Shown piece after piece: positions 18,888 to 33,525 of a stretch of 64,000 nucleotides of DNA (positions are counted from its first letter, which is position 1; each line of letters starts with the position of its first letter). The DNA is from Chamaea fasciata (taxonomy: Eukaryota > Chordata > Aves > Passeriformes > Sylviidae). The stretch spans positions 5,001 to 69,000 of the forward strand of contig JARCOQ010000243.1 in NCBI GenBank assembly GCA_029207755.1, read 5' to 3'. The position numbers and the translations under genes are program-made. The notes under the pieces were generated by a model. The model was not told the DNA's origin and did not search any database. It was given only the letters and a program-made list of their open reading frames with translations.

Positions 18888-21548
18888 TCAGGGGGTGAGT
18901 TTAGCTTCCCAGAGAAGAGACCCACAGTCCCTGCACAGACCTCTGTGTCCCGGAGTAGGCTTCTGCCACTTAGAATTCTGAACAGTGTACTTACTCCCAC
19001 AACCAAGCTGCCATGAAGCTGAAACCCTAGCTGCCCTTAGACTGCCAAACACCCCCTGCAAACTGACATCAGGAACTTGGAGGGGTGAGTTTAGCTTTCC
19101 ACAGAAAAGACCCACCGTTCCTGCACAGAACTCTCGGCCACAGAGTGGGCTGCGAACTGAAAAAAATAAGTTCTGCACAGGACTTCTACCAGATCCAAGC
19201 ATCCAAAAGCTGGAACCCTAACTGGCCTTGGAGTGCCCAATGTCTCCTACAACCTGACATTAGGAACTTAGTCGGTGAGTATAGCTTCCCACAGAAGAGA
19301 GCCACTGTTCCTGCACAGAACTATCGGCCACGGAGTGCGCTGCTAACTGATAAAAATAAGTTCAGCACAGGACTTCTGCCAGATCCAAGCATCCAGAAGC
19401 TGGAACCCTTACTGGCCTTGGAGTGCCAAATGGCTCCTACAGCCTGACATCAGGAACCTGCTGGGGTGAGTTTAGTTTCCCACAGAAAAGACCCACAGTT
19501 CCTACACAGAGCTCTGTGCCCCGGAGTGGGCTTCTGCCACTTAGAATTCTGAACAGTGCACATTACTCCCACAACAAAGCTGTCAGAAGCTGGAACCCTA
19601 ACTGTCCTTGGAGTGCCCAATGTCTCCTACAACCTGACATTAGGAACTTAGTCGGTGAGTATAGCTTCCCACAGAAAAGACCCACCGTTCCTGCACAGAA
19701 CTCTCGGCCACGGAGTGCGCTGCTAACTGATAAAAATAAGTTCAGCACAGGACTTCTGCCAGATCCAAGCATCCAGAAGCTGGAACCCTTACTGGCCTTG
19801 GAGTGCCAAATGTCTCCTACAGCCTGACATCAGGAACCTGCTGGGGTGAGTTTTGTTTCCCACAGAAAAGACCCACAGTTCCTGCACAGAGCTCTGTGCC
19901 CGGGAGTGGGCTTCTGCCACTTAGAATTCTGAACAGTGCACATTACTCCCAGAACCAAGCTGTAAGAAGTTGGAACGCTAACTGTCCTTGGAGTGCCCAA
20001 TGTCTCCTACAACCTGACATTAGGAACTTAGTCGGTGAGTATAGCTTCCCACAGAAAAGACCCACCGTTCCTGCACAGAGTTCTGTGCCCGGAAGTGGGC
20101 TTCTGCCACATAGAATTCTGAACACTGCTGCACTTCTCCCATAGCCAGGCTCCCAGAAGCTGGAACCCTAACTGTCCTGCGAGTGCCCAATGTCTCCTAC
20201 AACCTGAAATTAGGAACTTCAGGGGGTGAGTTTAGCTTCCCAGAGAAGAGACCCACAGTCCCTGCACAGACCTCTGTGTCCCGGAGTAGGCTTCTGCCAC
20301 TTAGAATTCTGAACAGTGTACTTACTCCCACAACCAAGCTGCCATGAAGCTGAAACCCTAGCTGCCCTTAGACTGCCAAACACCCCCTGCAAACTGACAT
20401 CAGGAACTTGGAGGGGTGAGTTTAGCTTTCCACAGAAAAGACCCACCGTTCCTGCACAGAACTCTCGGCCACAGAGTGGGCTGCGAACTGAAAAAAATAA
20501 GTTCTGCACAGGACTTCTACCAGATCCAAGCATCCAAAAGCTGGAACCCTAACTGTCCTGCGAGTGCCCAATGTCTCCTACAACCTGACATTAGGAACTT
20601 AGTCGGTGAGTATAGCTTCCCACAGAAGAGATCCACTGTTCCTGCACAGAGCTCTGTACCCGGGAGTGGGCTTCTGCCACTTAGAATTCTGAACAGTGTA
20701 CTTACTGGCACAACCAAGCTGCCATGAAGCTGAAACCCTAGCTGCCCTTAGACTGCCAAACACCCCCTGCAAACTGACATCAGGAACTTGGAGGGGTGAG
20801 TTTAGCTTTCCACAGAAAAGACCCACCGTTCCTGCACAGAACTCTCGGCCACGGAGTGCGCTGCTAACTGATAAAAATAAGTTCAGCACAGGACTTCTGC
20901 CAGATCCAAGCATCCAGAAGCTGGAACCCTTACTGGCCTTGGAGTGCCAAATGGCTCCTACAGCCTGACATCAGGAACCTGCTGGGGTGAGTTTAGTTTC
21001 CCACAGAAAAGACCCACAGTTCCTGCACAGAGCTCTGTGTCCCGGAGTGGGCTTCTGCGACTTAGAATTCTGAACAGTGCACATTACGCCCAGAACCAAG
21101 CTGTCAGAAGCTGGAACCCTAACTGTCCTTGGAGTGCCCAATGTCTCCTACAACCTGACATTAGGAACGTAGTCGGTGAGTATAGCTTCCCACAGAAAAG
21201 ACCCACCGTTCCTGCACAGAACTCTCGGCCACGGAGTGGGCTGCTAACTGATAAAAATAAGTTCAGCACAGGACTTCTGCCAGATCCAAGCATCCAGAAG
21301 CTGGAACCCTTACTGGCCTTGGAGTGCCAAATGGCTCCTACAGCCTGACATCAGGAACCTGCTGGGGTGAGTTTAGTTTCCCACAGAAAAGACCCACCAT
21401 TCCTACACAGAGCTCTGTGCCCCGGAGTGGGCTTCTGCCACTTAGAATTCTGAACAGTGCACATTACTCCCACAACAAAGCTGTCAGAAGCTGGAACCCT
21501 AACTGTCCTGCGAGTGCCCAATGTCTCCTACAACCTGACATTAGGAAC
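18888..21548. repeat. 7-mer satellite block repeated at 1331 bp
   Basis: The segment starting near 18888 recurs near 20219 (offset 1331, seven monomers) with shared private variants such as GTCCCTGCACAGACCTCTGTG and GTAGGCTTCTG. A second local period of 949 bp links 21746 to 22695; it is five monomers minus one base because of a single-base deletion in TTAGAATTTGAAC near 22393. Confidence 0.75.
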
Positions 21549-23719
21549 GTAGTCGGTGAGTATAGCTTCCCACAGAAAAGACCCACCGCTCCTGCACAGA
21601 GCTCTGTGCCCGGGAGTGGGCTTCTGCCACTTACAATTCTGAACAGTGTACTTACTCCCACAACTAAGCTGCCATGAAGCTGAAACCCAAGCTGCCCTTA
21701 GACTGCCAAACACCCCCTGCAAACTGACATCAGGAATTTGGAGGGGTGAGTTTAGCTTTCCACAGAAAAGACCCACCGTTCCTGCACAGAACTCTCGGCC
21801 ACCGAGTGGGCTGTGAACTGAAAAAAATAAGTTCTGCACAGGACTTCTACCAGATCCAAGCATCCAAAAGCTGGAACCCTAACTGTCCTGCGAGTGCCCA
21901 ATGTCTCCTACAACCTGACATTAGGAACTTAGTCGGTGAGTATAGCTTCCCACAGAAGAGAGCCACTGTTCTTGCACAGAGCTCTGTGCCCCGGAGTGGG
22001 CTTCTGCCACTTAGAATTCTGAACCGTGTACTTACTCCCACAACCAAGCTGCCATGAAGCTGAAACCCTAGCTGCCCTTAGACTGCCAAACACCCCCTGC
22101 AAACTGACATCAGGAACTTGGAGGGGTGAGTTTAGCTTTCCACAGAAAAGACCCACCGTTCCTGCACAGAACTCTCGGCCACGGAGTGCGCTGCTAACTG
22201 ATAAAAATAAGTTCAGCACAGGACTTCTGCCAGATCCAAGCATCCAGAAGCTGGAACCCTTACTGGCCTTGGAGTGCCAAATGGCTCCTACAGCCTGACA
22301 TCAGGAACCTGCTGGGGTGAGTTTAGTTTCCCACAGAAAAGACCCACAGTTCCTACACAGAGCTCTGTGCCCCGGAGTGGGCTTCTGCCACTTAGAATTT
22401 GAACAGTGCACATTACTCCCACAACAAAGCTGTCAGAAGCTGGAACCCTAACTGTCCTGCGAGTGCCCAATGTCTCCTACAACCTGACATTAGGAACGTA
22501 GTCGGTGAGTATAGCTTCCCACAGAAAAGACCCACCGCTCCTGCACAGAGCTCTGTGCCCGGGAGTGGGCTTCTGCCACTTACAATTCTGAACAGTGTAC
22601 TTACTCCCACAACCAAGCTGCCATGAAGCTGAAACCCAAGCTGCCCTTAGACTGCCAAACACCCCCTGCAAACTGACATCAGGAATTTGGAGGGGTGAGT
22701 TTAACTTTCCACAGAAAAGACCCACCGTTCCTGCACAGAACTCTCGGCCACGGAGTGGGCTGTGAACTGAAAAAAATAAGTTCTGCACAGGACTTCTGCC
22801 AGATCCAAGCATCCAAAAGCTGGAACCCTAACTGTCCTGCGAGTGCCCAATGTCTCCTACAACCTGACATTAGGAACTTAGTCGGTGAGTATAGCTTCCC
22901 ACAGAAGAGAGCCACTGTTCTTGCACAGAGCTCTGTGCCCCGGAGTGGGCTTCTGCCACTTAGAATTCTGAACCGTGTACTTACTCCCACAACCAAGCTG
23001 CCATGAAGCTGAAACCCTAGCTGCCCTTAGACTGCCAAACACCCCCTGCAAACTGACATCAGGAACTTGGAGGGGTGAGTTTAGCTTTCCACAGAAAAGA
23101 CCCACCGTTCCTGCACAGAACTCTCGGCCACGGAGTGCGCTGCTAACTGATAAAAATAAGTTCAGCACAGGACTTCTGCCAGATCCAAGCATCCAGAAGC
23201 TGGAACCCTTACTGGCCTTGGAGTGCCAAATGGCTCCTACAGCCTGACATCAGGAACCTGCTGGGGTGAGTTTAGTTTCCCACAGAAAAGACCCACAGTT
23301 CCTACACAGAGCTCTGTGCCCCGGAGTGGGCTTCTGCCACTTAGAATTCTGAACAGTGCACATTACTCCCACAACAAAGCTGTCAGAAGCTGGAACCCTA
23401 ACTGTCCTTGGAGTGCCCAATGTCTCCTACAACCTGACATTAGGAACTTAGGGGGTGAGTATAGCTTCCCACAGAAGAGAGCCACTGTTCCTGCACAGAG
23501 TTCTGTGCCCGGAAGTGGGCTTCTGCCACTTAGAATTCTGAACACTGCTGCACTTCTCCCATAGCCAAGCTCCCAGAAGCTGGAACCCTAACTGTCCTGC
23601 GAGTGCCCAATGTCTCCTACGACCTGACATTAGGAACTTCAGGGGGTGAGTTTAGCTTCCCACAGAAGAGACCCACAGTCCCTGCACAGAGCTCTGTGTC
23701 CCGGAGTGGGCTTCTGCCA

Positions 23720-25100
23720 CTAAGAATTCTGAACAGTGTACTTACTCCCACAACCAAGCTGCCATGAAGCTGAAACCCTAGCTGCCCTTAGACTGCCAAA
23801 CACCCCCTGCAAACTGACATCAGGAACTTGGAGGGGTGAGTTTTGCTTCCCACAGAAAAGACCCACCGTTCCTGCACAGAACTCTCGGCCACGGAGTGGG
23901 CTGCGAACTGAAAAAAATAAGTTCTGCACAGGACTTCTGCCAGATCCAAGCATCCAGAAGCTGGAACCCTTACTGGCCTTGGAGTGCCAAATGGCTCCTA
24001 CAGCCTGACATCAGGAACCTGCTGGGGTGAGTTTAGTTTCCCACAGAAAAGACCCACCATTCCTACACAGAGCTCTGTGCCCCGGAGTGGGCTTCTGCCA
24101 CTTAGAATTCTGAACAGTGCACATTACTCCCACAACAAAGCTGTCAGAAGCTGGAACCCTAACTGTCCTTGGAGTGCCCAATGTCTCCTACAACCTGACA
24201 TTAGGAACGTAGTCGGTGAGTATAGCTTCCCACAGAAAAGACCCACCGTTCCTGCACAGAGCTCTGTGCCCGGGAGTGGGCTTCTGCCACTTACAATTCT
24301 GAACAGTGTACTTACTCCCACAACTAAGCTGCCATGAAGCTGAAACCCAAGCTGCCCTTAGACTGCCAAACACCCCCTGCAAACTGACATCAGGAATTTG
24401 GAGGGGTGAGTTTAGCTTTCCACAGAAAAGACCCACCGTTCCTGCACAGAACTCTCGGCCACCGAGTGGGCTGTGAACTGATAAAAATAAGTTCAGCACA
24501 GGACTTCTGCCAGATCCAAGCATCCAGAAGCTGGAACCCTTACTGGCCTTGGAGTGCCCAATGTCTCCTACAACCTGACATTAGGAACGTAGTCGGTGAG
24601 TATAGCTTCCCACAGAAAAGACCCACCGCTCCTGCACAGAACTCTCGGCCACGGAGTGCGCTGCTAACTGATAAAAATAAGTTCAGCACAGGACTTCTGC
24701 CAGATCCAAGCATCCAGAAGCTGGAACCCTTACTGGCCTTGGAGTGCCAGATGTCTCCTACAGCCTGACATCAGGAACCTGCTGGGGTGAGTTTTGTTTC
24801 CCACAGAAAAGACCCACAGTTCCTGCACAGAGCTGTGTGCCCGGGAGTGGGCTTCTGCCACTTAGAATTCTGAACAGTGCACATTACGCCCAGAACCAAG
24901 CTGTAAGAAGTTGGAACGCTAACTGTCCTTGGAGTGCCCAATGTCTCCTACAACCTGACATTAGGAACGTAGTCGGTGAGTATAGCTTCCCACAGAAGAG
25001 AGCCAATGTTCCTGCACAGAACTCTCGGCCACGGAGTGCGCTGCTAACTGATAAAAATAAGTTCAGCACAGGACTTCTGCCAGATCCAAGCATCCAGAAG
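23720..25100. repeat. Satellite segment duplicated at 44254-45634
   Basis: Matches the segment 20534 bp downstream (108 monomers), sharing rare variants such as GAGTGCCAGATGTCTCC at about 24744 and 45278. This indicates a long-range copying event inside the array. Confidence 0.75.
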
Positions 25101-25123
25101 CTGGAACCCTTACTGGCCTTGGA

Positions 25124-27700
25124 GTGCCAAATGGCTCCTACAGCCTGACATCAGGAACCTGCTGGGGTGAGTTTAGTTTCCCACAGAAAAGACCCACAGT
25201 TCCTGCACAGAGGTCTGTGTCCCGGAGTGGGCTTCTGCGACTTAGAATTCTGAACAGTGCACATTACGCCCAGAACCAAGCTGTCAGAAGCTGGAACCCT
25301 AACTGTCCTTGGAGTGCCCAATGTCTCCTACAACCTGACATTAGGAACGTAGTCGGTGAGTATAGCTTCCCACAGAAAAGACCCACCGTTCCTGCACAGA
25401 ACTCTCGGCCACGAAGTGGGCTGCTAACTGATAAAAATAAGTTCAGCACAGGACTTCTGCCAGATCCAAGCATCCAGAAGCTGGAACCCTAACTGGCCTT
25501 GGAGCGCCAAATGTCTCCTACAGCCTGACATCACGAACTTAGTCGGTGAGTATAGCTTCCCACAGAAGAGAGCCACTGTTCCTGCACAGAGCTCTGTGCC
25601 CGGGAGTGGGCTTCTGCCACTTAGAATTCTGAACAGTGTACTTACTGCCACAACCAAGCTGCCATGAAGCTGAAACCCTAGCTGCCCTTAGACTGCCAAA
25701 CACCCCCTGCAAACTGACATCATGAACTTGGAGGGGTGAGTTTTGCTTCCCACAGAAAAGACCCACAGTTCCTGCACAGAACTCTCGGCCACGGAGTGCG
25801 CTGCTAACTGATAAAAATAAGTTCAGCACAGGACTTCTGCCAGATCCAAGCATCCAGAAGCTGGAACCCTTACTGGCCTTGGAGTGCCAAATGTCTCCTA
25901 CAGCCTGACATCAGGAACCTGCTGGGGTGAGTTTTGTTTCCCACAGAAAAGACCCACAATTCCTGCACAGAGCTCTGTACCCGGGAGTGGGCTTCTGCCA
26001 CTTAGAATTCTGAACAGTGCACATTACTCCCAGAACCAAGCTGTAAGAAGTTGGAACGCTAACTGTCCTTGGAGTGCCCAATGTCTCCTAAAACCTGCCA
26101 TTAGGAACTTAGTCGGTGAGTATAGCTTCCCACAGAAGAGAGCCACTGTTCCTGCACAGAGTTCTGTGCCCGGAAGTGGGCTTCTGCCACTTAGAATTCT
26201 GAACACTGCTGCACTTCTCCCATAGCCAAGCTCCCAGAAGCTGGAACCCTAACTGTCCTGCGAGTGCCCAATGTCTCCTACGACCTGACATTAGGAACTT
26301 CAGGGGGTGAGTTTAGCTTCCCACAGAAGAGACCCACAGTCCCTGCACAGAGCTCTGTGTCCCGGAGTGGGCTTCTGCCACTTAGAATTCTGAACAGTGT
26401 ACTTACTCCCACAACCAAGCTGCCATGAAGCTGAAACCCTAGCTGCCCTTAGACTGCCAAACACCCCCTGCAAACTGACATCATGACCTTGGAGGGGTGA
26501 GTTTTGCTTCCCACAGAAAAGACCCACCGTTCCTGCACAGAACTCTCGGCCACGGAGTGGGCTGCTAACTGATAAAAATAAGTTCAGCACAGGACTTCTG
26601 CCAGATCCAAGCATCCAGAAGCTGGAACCCTTACTGGCCTTGGAGTGCCAAATGGCTCCTACAGCCTGACATCAGGAACCTGCTGGGGTGAGTTTAGTAT
26701 CCCACAGAAAAGACCCACCATTCCTACACAGAGCTCTGTGCCCCGGAGTGGGCTTCTGCCACTTAGAATTCTGAACAGTGCACATTACTCCCACAACAAA
26801 GCTGTCAGAAGCTGGAACCCTAACTGTCCTTGGAGTGCCCAATGTCTCCTACAACCTGACATTAGGAACGTAGTCGGTGAGTATAGCTTCCCACAGAAAA
26901 GACCCACCGTTCCTGCACAGAGCTCTGTGCCCGGCAGTGGGCTTCTGCCACTTACAATTCTGAACAGTGTACTTACTCCCACAACCAAGCTGCCATGAAG
27001 CTGAAACCCAAGCTGCCCTTAGACTGCCAAACACCCCCTGCAAACTGACATCAGGAATTTGGAGGGGTGAGTTTAGCTTTCCACAGAAAAGACCCACCGT
27101 TCCTGCACAGAACTCTCGGCCACGGAGTGGGCTGTGAACTGAAAAAAAATAAGTTCTGCACAGGATTTCTGCCAGATCCAAGCATCCAAAAGCTGGAACC
27201 CTAACTGTCCTGCGAGTGCCCAATGTCTCCTACAACCTGACATTAGGAACTTAGTCGGTGAGTATAGCTTCCCACAGAAGAGAGCCACTGTTCCTGCACA
27301 GAGCTCTGTGCCCCGGAGTGGGCTTCTGCCACTTAGAATTCTGAACAGTGTACTTACTCCCACAACCAAGCTGCCATGAAGCTGAAACCCTAGCTGCCCT
27401 TAGACTGCCAAACACCCCATGCAAACTGACATCAGGAACTTGGAGGGGTGAGTTTAGCTTTCCACAGAAAAGACCCACCGTTCCAGCACAGAACTCTCGG
27501 CCACGGAGTGCGCTGCTAACTGATAAAAATAAGTTCAGCACAGGACTTCTGCCAGATCCAAGCATCCAGAAGCTGGAACCCTTACTGGCCTTGGAGTGCC
27601 AAATGGCTCCTACAGCCTGACATCAGGAACCTGCTGGGGTGAGTTTTGTTTCCCACAGAAAAGACCCACAGTTCCTGCACAGAGCTGTGTGCCCGGGAGT
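25124..27700. repeat. Satellite segment duplicated at 36532-39108
   Basis: Offset 11408 bp (60 monomers). Private variants shared by both copies include an eight-A run in GTGAACTGAAAAAAAATAAG, CAGGATTTCTGCC, ACACCCCATGCAAAC and TTCCAGCACAG. Only scattered differences separate the copies, so the duplication is recent. Confidence 0.85.
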
Positions 27701-29306
27701 GGGCTTCTGCCACTTAGAATTCTGAACAGTGCACATTACGCCCAGAACCAAGCTGTAAGAAGTTGGAACGCTAACTGTCCTTGGAGTGCCCAATGTCTCC
27801 TACAACCTGCCATTAGGAACTTAGGGGGTGAGTATAGCTTCCCACAGAAGAGACCCACTGTTCCTGCACAGAGTTCTGTGCCCGGAAGTGGGCTTCTGCC
27901 ACTTAGAATTCTGAACACTGCTGCACTTCTCTCATAGCCAGGCTCCCAGAAGCTGGAACCCTAACTGTCCTGCGAGTGCCCAATGTCTCCTACAACCTGA
28001 AATTAGGAACTTCAGGGGGTGAGTTTAGCTTCCCAGAGAAGAGACCCACAGTCCCTGCACAGACCTCTGTGTCCCGGAGTAGGCTTCTGCCACTTAGAAT
28101 TCTGAACAGTGTACTTACTCCCACAACCAAGCTGCCATGAAGCTGAAACCCTAGCTGCCCTTAGACTGCCAAACACCCCCTGCAAACTGCCATCAGGAAC
28201 TTGGAGGGGTGAGTTTAGCTTTCCACAGAAAAGACCCACCGTTCCTGCACAGAACTCTCGGCCACAGAGTGGGCTGCGAACTGAAAAAAATAAGTTCTGC
28301 ACAGGACTTCTACCAGATCCAAGCATCCAAAAGCTGGAACCCTAACTGTCCTGCGAGTGCCCAATGTCTCCTACAACCTGACATTAGGAACTTAGTCGGT
28401 GAGTATAGCTTCCCACAGAAGAGATCCACTGTTCCTGCACAGAGCTCTGTGCCCCGGAGTGGGCTTCTGCCACTTAGAATTCTGAACAGTGTACTTACTG
28501 CCACAACCAAGCTGCCATGAAGCTGAAACCCTAGCTGCCCTTAGACTGCCAAACACCCCCTGCAAACTGACATCAGGAACTTGGAGGGGTGAGTTTAGCT
28601 TTCCACAGAAAAGACCCACCGTTCCTGCACAGAACTCTCGGCCACGGAGTGCGCTGCTAACTGATAAAAATAAGTTCAGCACAGGACTTCTGCCAGATCC
28701 AAGCATCCAGAAGCTGGAACCCTTACTGGCCTTGGAGTGCCAAATGGCTCCTACAGCCTGACATCAGGAACCTGCTGGGGTGAGTTTAGCTTCCCACAGA
28801 AAAGACCCACCGTTCCTGCACAGAGCTCTGTGTCCCGGAGTGGGCTTCTGCGACTTAGAATTCTGAACAGTGCACATTACGCCCAGAACCAAGCTGTCAG
28901 AAGCTGGAACCCTAACTGTCCTTGGAGTGCCCAATGTCTCCTACAACCTGACATTAGGAACTTAGTCGGTGAGTATAGCTTCCCACAGAAAAGACCCACC
29001 GCTCCTGCACAGAGCTCTGTGCCCGGGAGTGGGCTTCTGCCACTTAGAATTCTGAACAGTGTACTTACTCCCACAACCAAGCTGCCATGAAGCTGAAACC
29101 CAAGCTGCCCTTAGACTGCCAAACACCCCCTGCAAACTGACATCAGGAATTTGGAGGGGTGAGTTTAGCTTTCCACAGAAAAGACCCACCGTTCCTGCAC
29201 AGAACTCTCGGCCACCGAGTGGGCTGTGAACTGAAAAAAATAAGTTCTGCACAGGACTTCTGCCAGATCCAAGCATCCAGAAGCTGGAACCCTTACTGGC
29301 CTTGGA

Positions 29307-30852
29307 GTGCCAAATGTCTCCTACAGCCTGACATCAGGAACCTGCTGGGGTGAGTTTAGTTTCCCACAGAAAAGACCCACAGTTCCTACACAGAGCTCTG
29401 TGCCCCGGAGTGGGCTTCTGCCACTTAGAATTCTGAACAGTGCACATTACTCCCACAACAAAGCTGTCAGAAGCTGGAACCCTAACTGTCCTTGGAGTGC
29501 CCAATGTCTCCTAAAACCTGCCATTAGGAACTTAGGGGGTGAGTATAGCTTCCCACAGAAGAGACCCACCGTTCCTGCACAGAACTCTCGGCCACGGAGT
29601 GCGCTGCTAACTGATAAAAATAAGTTCAGCACAGGACTTCTGCCAGATCCAAGCATCCAGAAGCTGGAACCCTTACTGGCCTTGGAGTGCCAAATGTCTC
29701 CTACAGCCTGACATCAGGAACCTGCTGGGGTGAGTTTTGTTTCCCACAGAAAAGACCCACAGTTCCTGCACAGAGCTCTGTGCCCGGGAGTGGGCTTCTG
29801 CCACTTAGAATTCTGAACAGTGCACATTACGCCCAGAACCAAGCTGTAAGAAGTTGGAACGCTAACTGTCCTTGGAGTGCCCAATGTCTCCTAAAACCTG
29901 CCATTAGGAACTTAGGGGGTGAGTATAGCTTCCCACAGAAGAGACCCACTGTTCCTGCACAGAGTTCTGTGCCCGGAAGTGGGCTTCTGCCACTTAGAAT
30001 TCTGAACACTGCTGCACTTCTCCCATAGCCAGGCTCCCAGAAGCTGGAACCCTAACTGTCCTGCGAGTGCCCAATGTCTCCTACAACCTGAAATTAGGAA
30101 CTTCAGGGGGTGAGTTTAGCTTCCCAGAGAAGAGACCCACAGTCCCTGCACAGACCTCTGTGTCCCGGAGTAGGCTTCTGCCACTTAGAATTCTGAACAG
30201 TGTACTTACTCCCACAACCAAGCTGCCATGAAGCTGAAACCCTAGCTGCCCTTAGACTGCCAAACACCCCCTGCAAACTGACATCAGGAACTTGGAGGGG
30301 TGAGTTTAGCTTTCCACAGAAAAGACCCACCGTTCCTGCACAGAACTCTCGGCCACGGAGTGGGCTGTGAACTGAAAAAAATAAGTTCTGCACAGGACTT
30401 CTGCCAGATCCAAGCATCCAAAAGCTGGAACCCTAACTGTCCTGCAAGTGCCCAATGTCTCCTACAACCTGACATTAGGAACTTAGTCGGTGAGTATAGC
30501 TTCCCACAGAAGAGAGCCACTGTTCCTGCACAGTGCTCTGTGCCCCGGAGTGGGCTTCTGCCACTTAGAATTCTGAACAGTGTACTTACTCCCACAACCA
30601 AGCTGCCATGAAGCTGAAACCCTAGCTGCCCTTAGACTGCCAAACACCCCCTGCAAACTGACATCAGGAACTTGGAGGGGTGAGTTTAGCTTTCCACAGA
30701 AAAGACCCACCGTTCCTGCACAGAACTCTCGGCCACGGAGTGCGCTGCTAACTGATAAAAATAAGTTCAGCACAGGACTTCTGCCAGATCCAAGCATCCA
30801 GAAGCTGGAACCCTTACTGGCCTTGGAGCGCCAAATGTCTCCTACAGCCTGA
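29307..30852. repeat. Satellite segment duplicated at 39574-41119
   Basis: Offset 10267 bp (54 monomers, nine times 1141). The order of monomer classes and most variants are preserved between the two. Confidence 0.8.
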
Positions 30853-33525
30853 CATCAGGAACCTGCTGGGGTGAGTTTAGTTTCCCACAGAAAACACCCA
30901 CAGTTCCTGCACAGAGCTCTGTGCCCCGGAGTGGGCTTCTGCCACTTAGAATTCTGAACAGTGCACATTACTCCCAGAACCAAGCTGTAAGAAGTTGGAA
31001 CGCTAACTGTCCTTGGAGTGCCCAATGTCTCCTACAACCTGACATTAGGAACTTAGTCGGTGAGTATAGCTTCCCACAGAAAAGACCCACCGTTCCTGCA
31101 CAGAGTTCTGTGCCCGGAAGTGGGCTTCTGCCACATAGAATTCTGAACACTGCTGCACTTCTCCCATAGCCAGGCTCCCAGAAGCTGGAACCCTAACTGT
31201 CCTGCGAGTGCCCAATGTCTCCTACAACCTGAAATTAGGAACTTCAGGGGGTGAGTTTAGCTTCCCAGAGAAGAGACCCACAGTCCCTGCACAGACCTCT
31301 GTGTCCCGGAGTAGGCTTCTGCCACTTAGAATTCTGAACAGTGTACTTACTCCCACAACCAAGCTGCCATGAAGCTGAAACCCTAGCTGCCCTTAGACTG
31401 CCAAACACCCCCTGCAAACTGACATCAGGAACTTGGAGGGGTGAGTTTAGCTTTCCACAGAAAAGACCCACCGTTCCTGCACAGAACTCTCGGCCACGGA
31501 GTGGGCTGTGAACTGAAAAAAATAAGTTCTGCACAGGACTTCTGCCAGATCCAAGCATCCAAAAGCTGGAACCCTAACTGTCCTGCAAGTGCCCAATGTC
31601 TCCTACAACCTGACATTAGGAACTTAGTCGGTGAGTATAGCTTCCCACAGAAGAGAGCCACTGTTCCTGCACAGTGCTCTGTGCCCCGGAGTGGGCTTCT
31701 GCCACTTAGAATTCTGAACAGTGTACTTACTCCCACAACCAAGCTGCCATGAAGCTGAAACCCTAGCTGCCCTTAGACTGCCAAACACCCCCTGCAAACT
31801 GACATCAGGAACTTGGAGGGGTGAGTTTAGCTTTCCACAGAAAAGACCCACCGTTCCTGCACAGAACTCTCGGCCACGGAGTGCGCTGCTAACTGATAAA
31901 AATAAGTTCAGCACAGGACTTCTGCCAGATCCAAGCATCCAGAAGCTGGAACCCTTACTGGCCTTGGAGCGCCAAATGTCTCCTACAGCCTGACATCAGG
32001 AACCTGCTGGGGTGAGTTTAGTTTCCCACAGAAAACACCCACAGTTCCTGCACAGAGCTCTGTGCCCCGGAGTGGGCTTCTGCCACTTAGAATTCTGAAC
32101 AGTGCACATTACTCCCAGAACCAAGCTGTAAGAAGTTGGAACGCTAACTGTCCTTGGAGTGCCCAATGTCTCCTACAACCTGACATTAGGAACTTAGTGG
32201 GTGAGTATAGCTTCCCACAGAAAAGACCCACCGTTCCTGCACAGAGTTCTGTGCCCGGAAGTGGGCTTCTGCCACATAGAATTCTGAACACTGCTGCACT
32301 TCTCCCATAGCCAGGCTCCCAGAAGCTGGAACCCTAACTGTCCTGCGAGTGCCCAATGTCTCCTACAACCTGAAATTAGGAACTTCAGGGGGTGAGTTTA
32401 GCTTCCCAGAGAAGAGACCCACAGTCCCTGCACAGACCTCTGTGTCCCGGAGTAGGCTTCTGCCACTTAGAATTCTGAACAGTGTACTTACTCCCACAAC
32501 CAAGCTGCCATGAAGCTGAAACCCTAGCTGCCCTTAGACTGCCAAACACCCCCTGCAAACTGACATCAGGAACTTGGAGGGGTGAGTTTAGCTTTCCACA
32601 GAAAAGACCCACCGTTCCTGCACAGAACTCTCGGCCACGGAGTGGGCTGTGAACTGAAAAAAATAAGTTCTGCACAGGACTTCTGCCAGATCCAAGCATC
32701 CAAAAGCTGGAACCCTAACTGTCCTGCGAGTGCCCAATGTCTCCTACAACCTGACATTAGGAACTTAGTCGGTGAGTATAGCTTCCCACAGAAGAGAGCC
32801 ACTGTTCCTGCACAGTGCTCTGTGCCCCGGAGTGGGCTTCTGCCACTTAGAATTCTGAACAGTGTACTTACTGCCACAACCAAGCTGCCATGAAGCTGAA
32901 ACCCTAGCTGCCCTTAGACTGCCAAACACCCCCTGCAAACTGACATCAGGAACTTGGAGGGGTGAGTTTAGCTTTCCACAGAAAAGACCCACCGTTCCTG
33001 CACAGAACTCTCGGCCACGGAGTGCGCTGCTAACTGATAAAAATAAGTTCAGCACAGGACTTCTGCCAGATCCAAGCATCCAGAAGCTGGAACCCTTACT
33101 GGCCTTGGAGTGCCAAATGGCTCCTACAGCCTGACATCAGGAACCTGCTGGGGTGAGTTTAGTTTCCCACAGAAAAGACCCACAGTTCCTACACAGAGCT
33201 CTGTGCCCCGGAGTGGGCTTCTGCCACTTAGAATTCTGAACAGTGCACATTACTCCCACAACAAAGCTGTCAGAAGCTGGAACCCTAACTGTCCTTGGAG
33301 TGCCCAATGTCTCCTACAACCTGACATTAGGAACTTAGTCGGTGAGTATAGCTTCCCACAGAAAAGACCCACCGTTCCTGCACAGAACTCTCGGCCACGG
33401 AGTGCGCTGCTAACTGATAAAAATAAGTTCTGCACAGGACTTCTGCCAGATCCAAGCATCCAAAAGCTGGAACCCTAACTGTCCTGCGAGTGCCCAATGT
33501 CTCCTACAACCTGACATTAGGAACT
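30103..33525. repeat. Three tandem 1141 bp higher-order repeats
   Basis: Six-monomer units start at 30103, 31244 and 32385, each exactly 1141 bp. Shared variants include CACAGTGCTCTGTG and AAAACACCCACAG. This is the cleanest higher-order block in the array. Confidence 0.9.
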
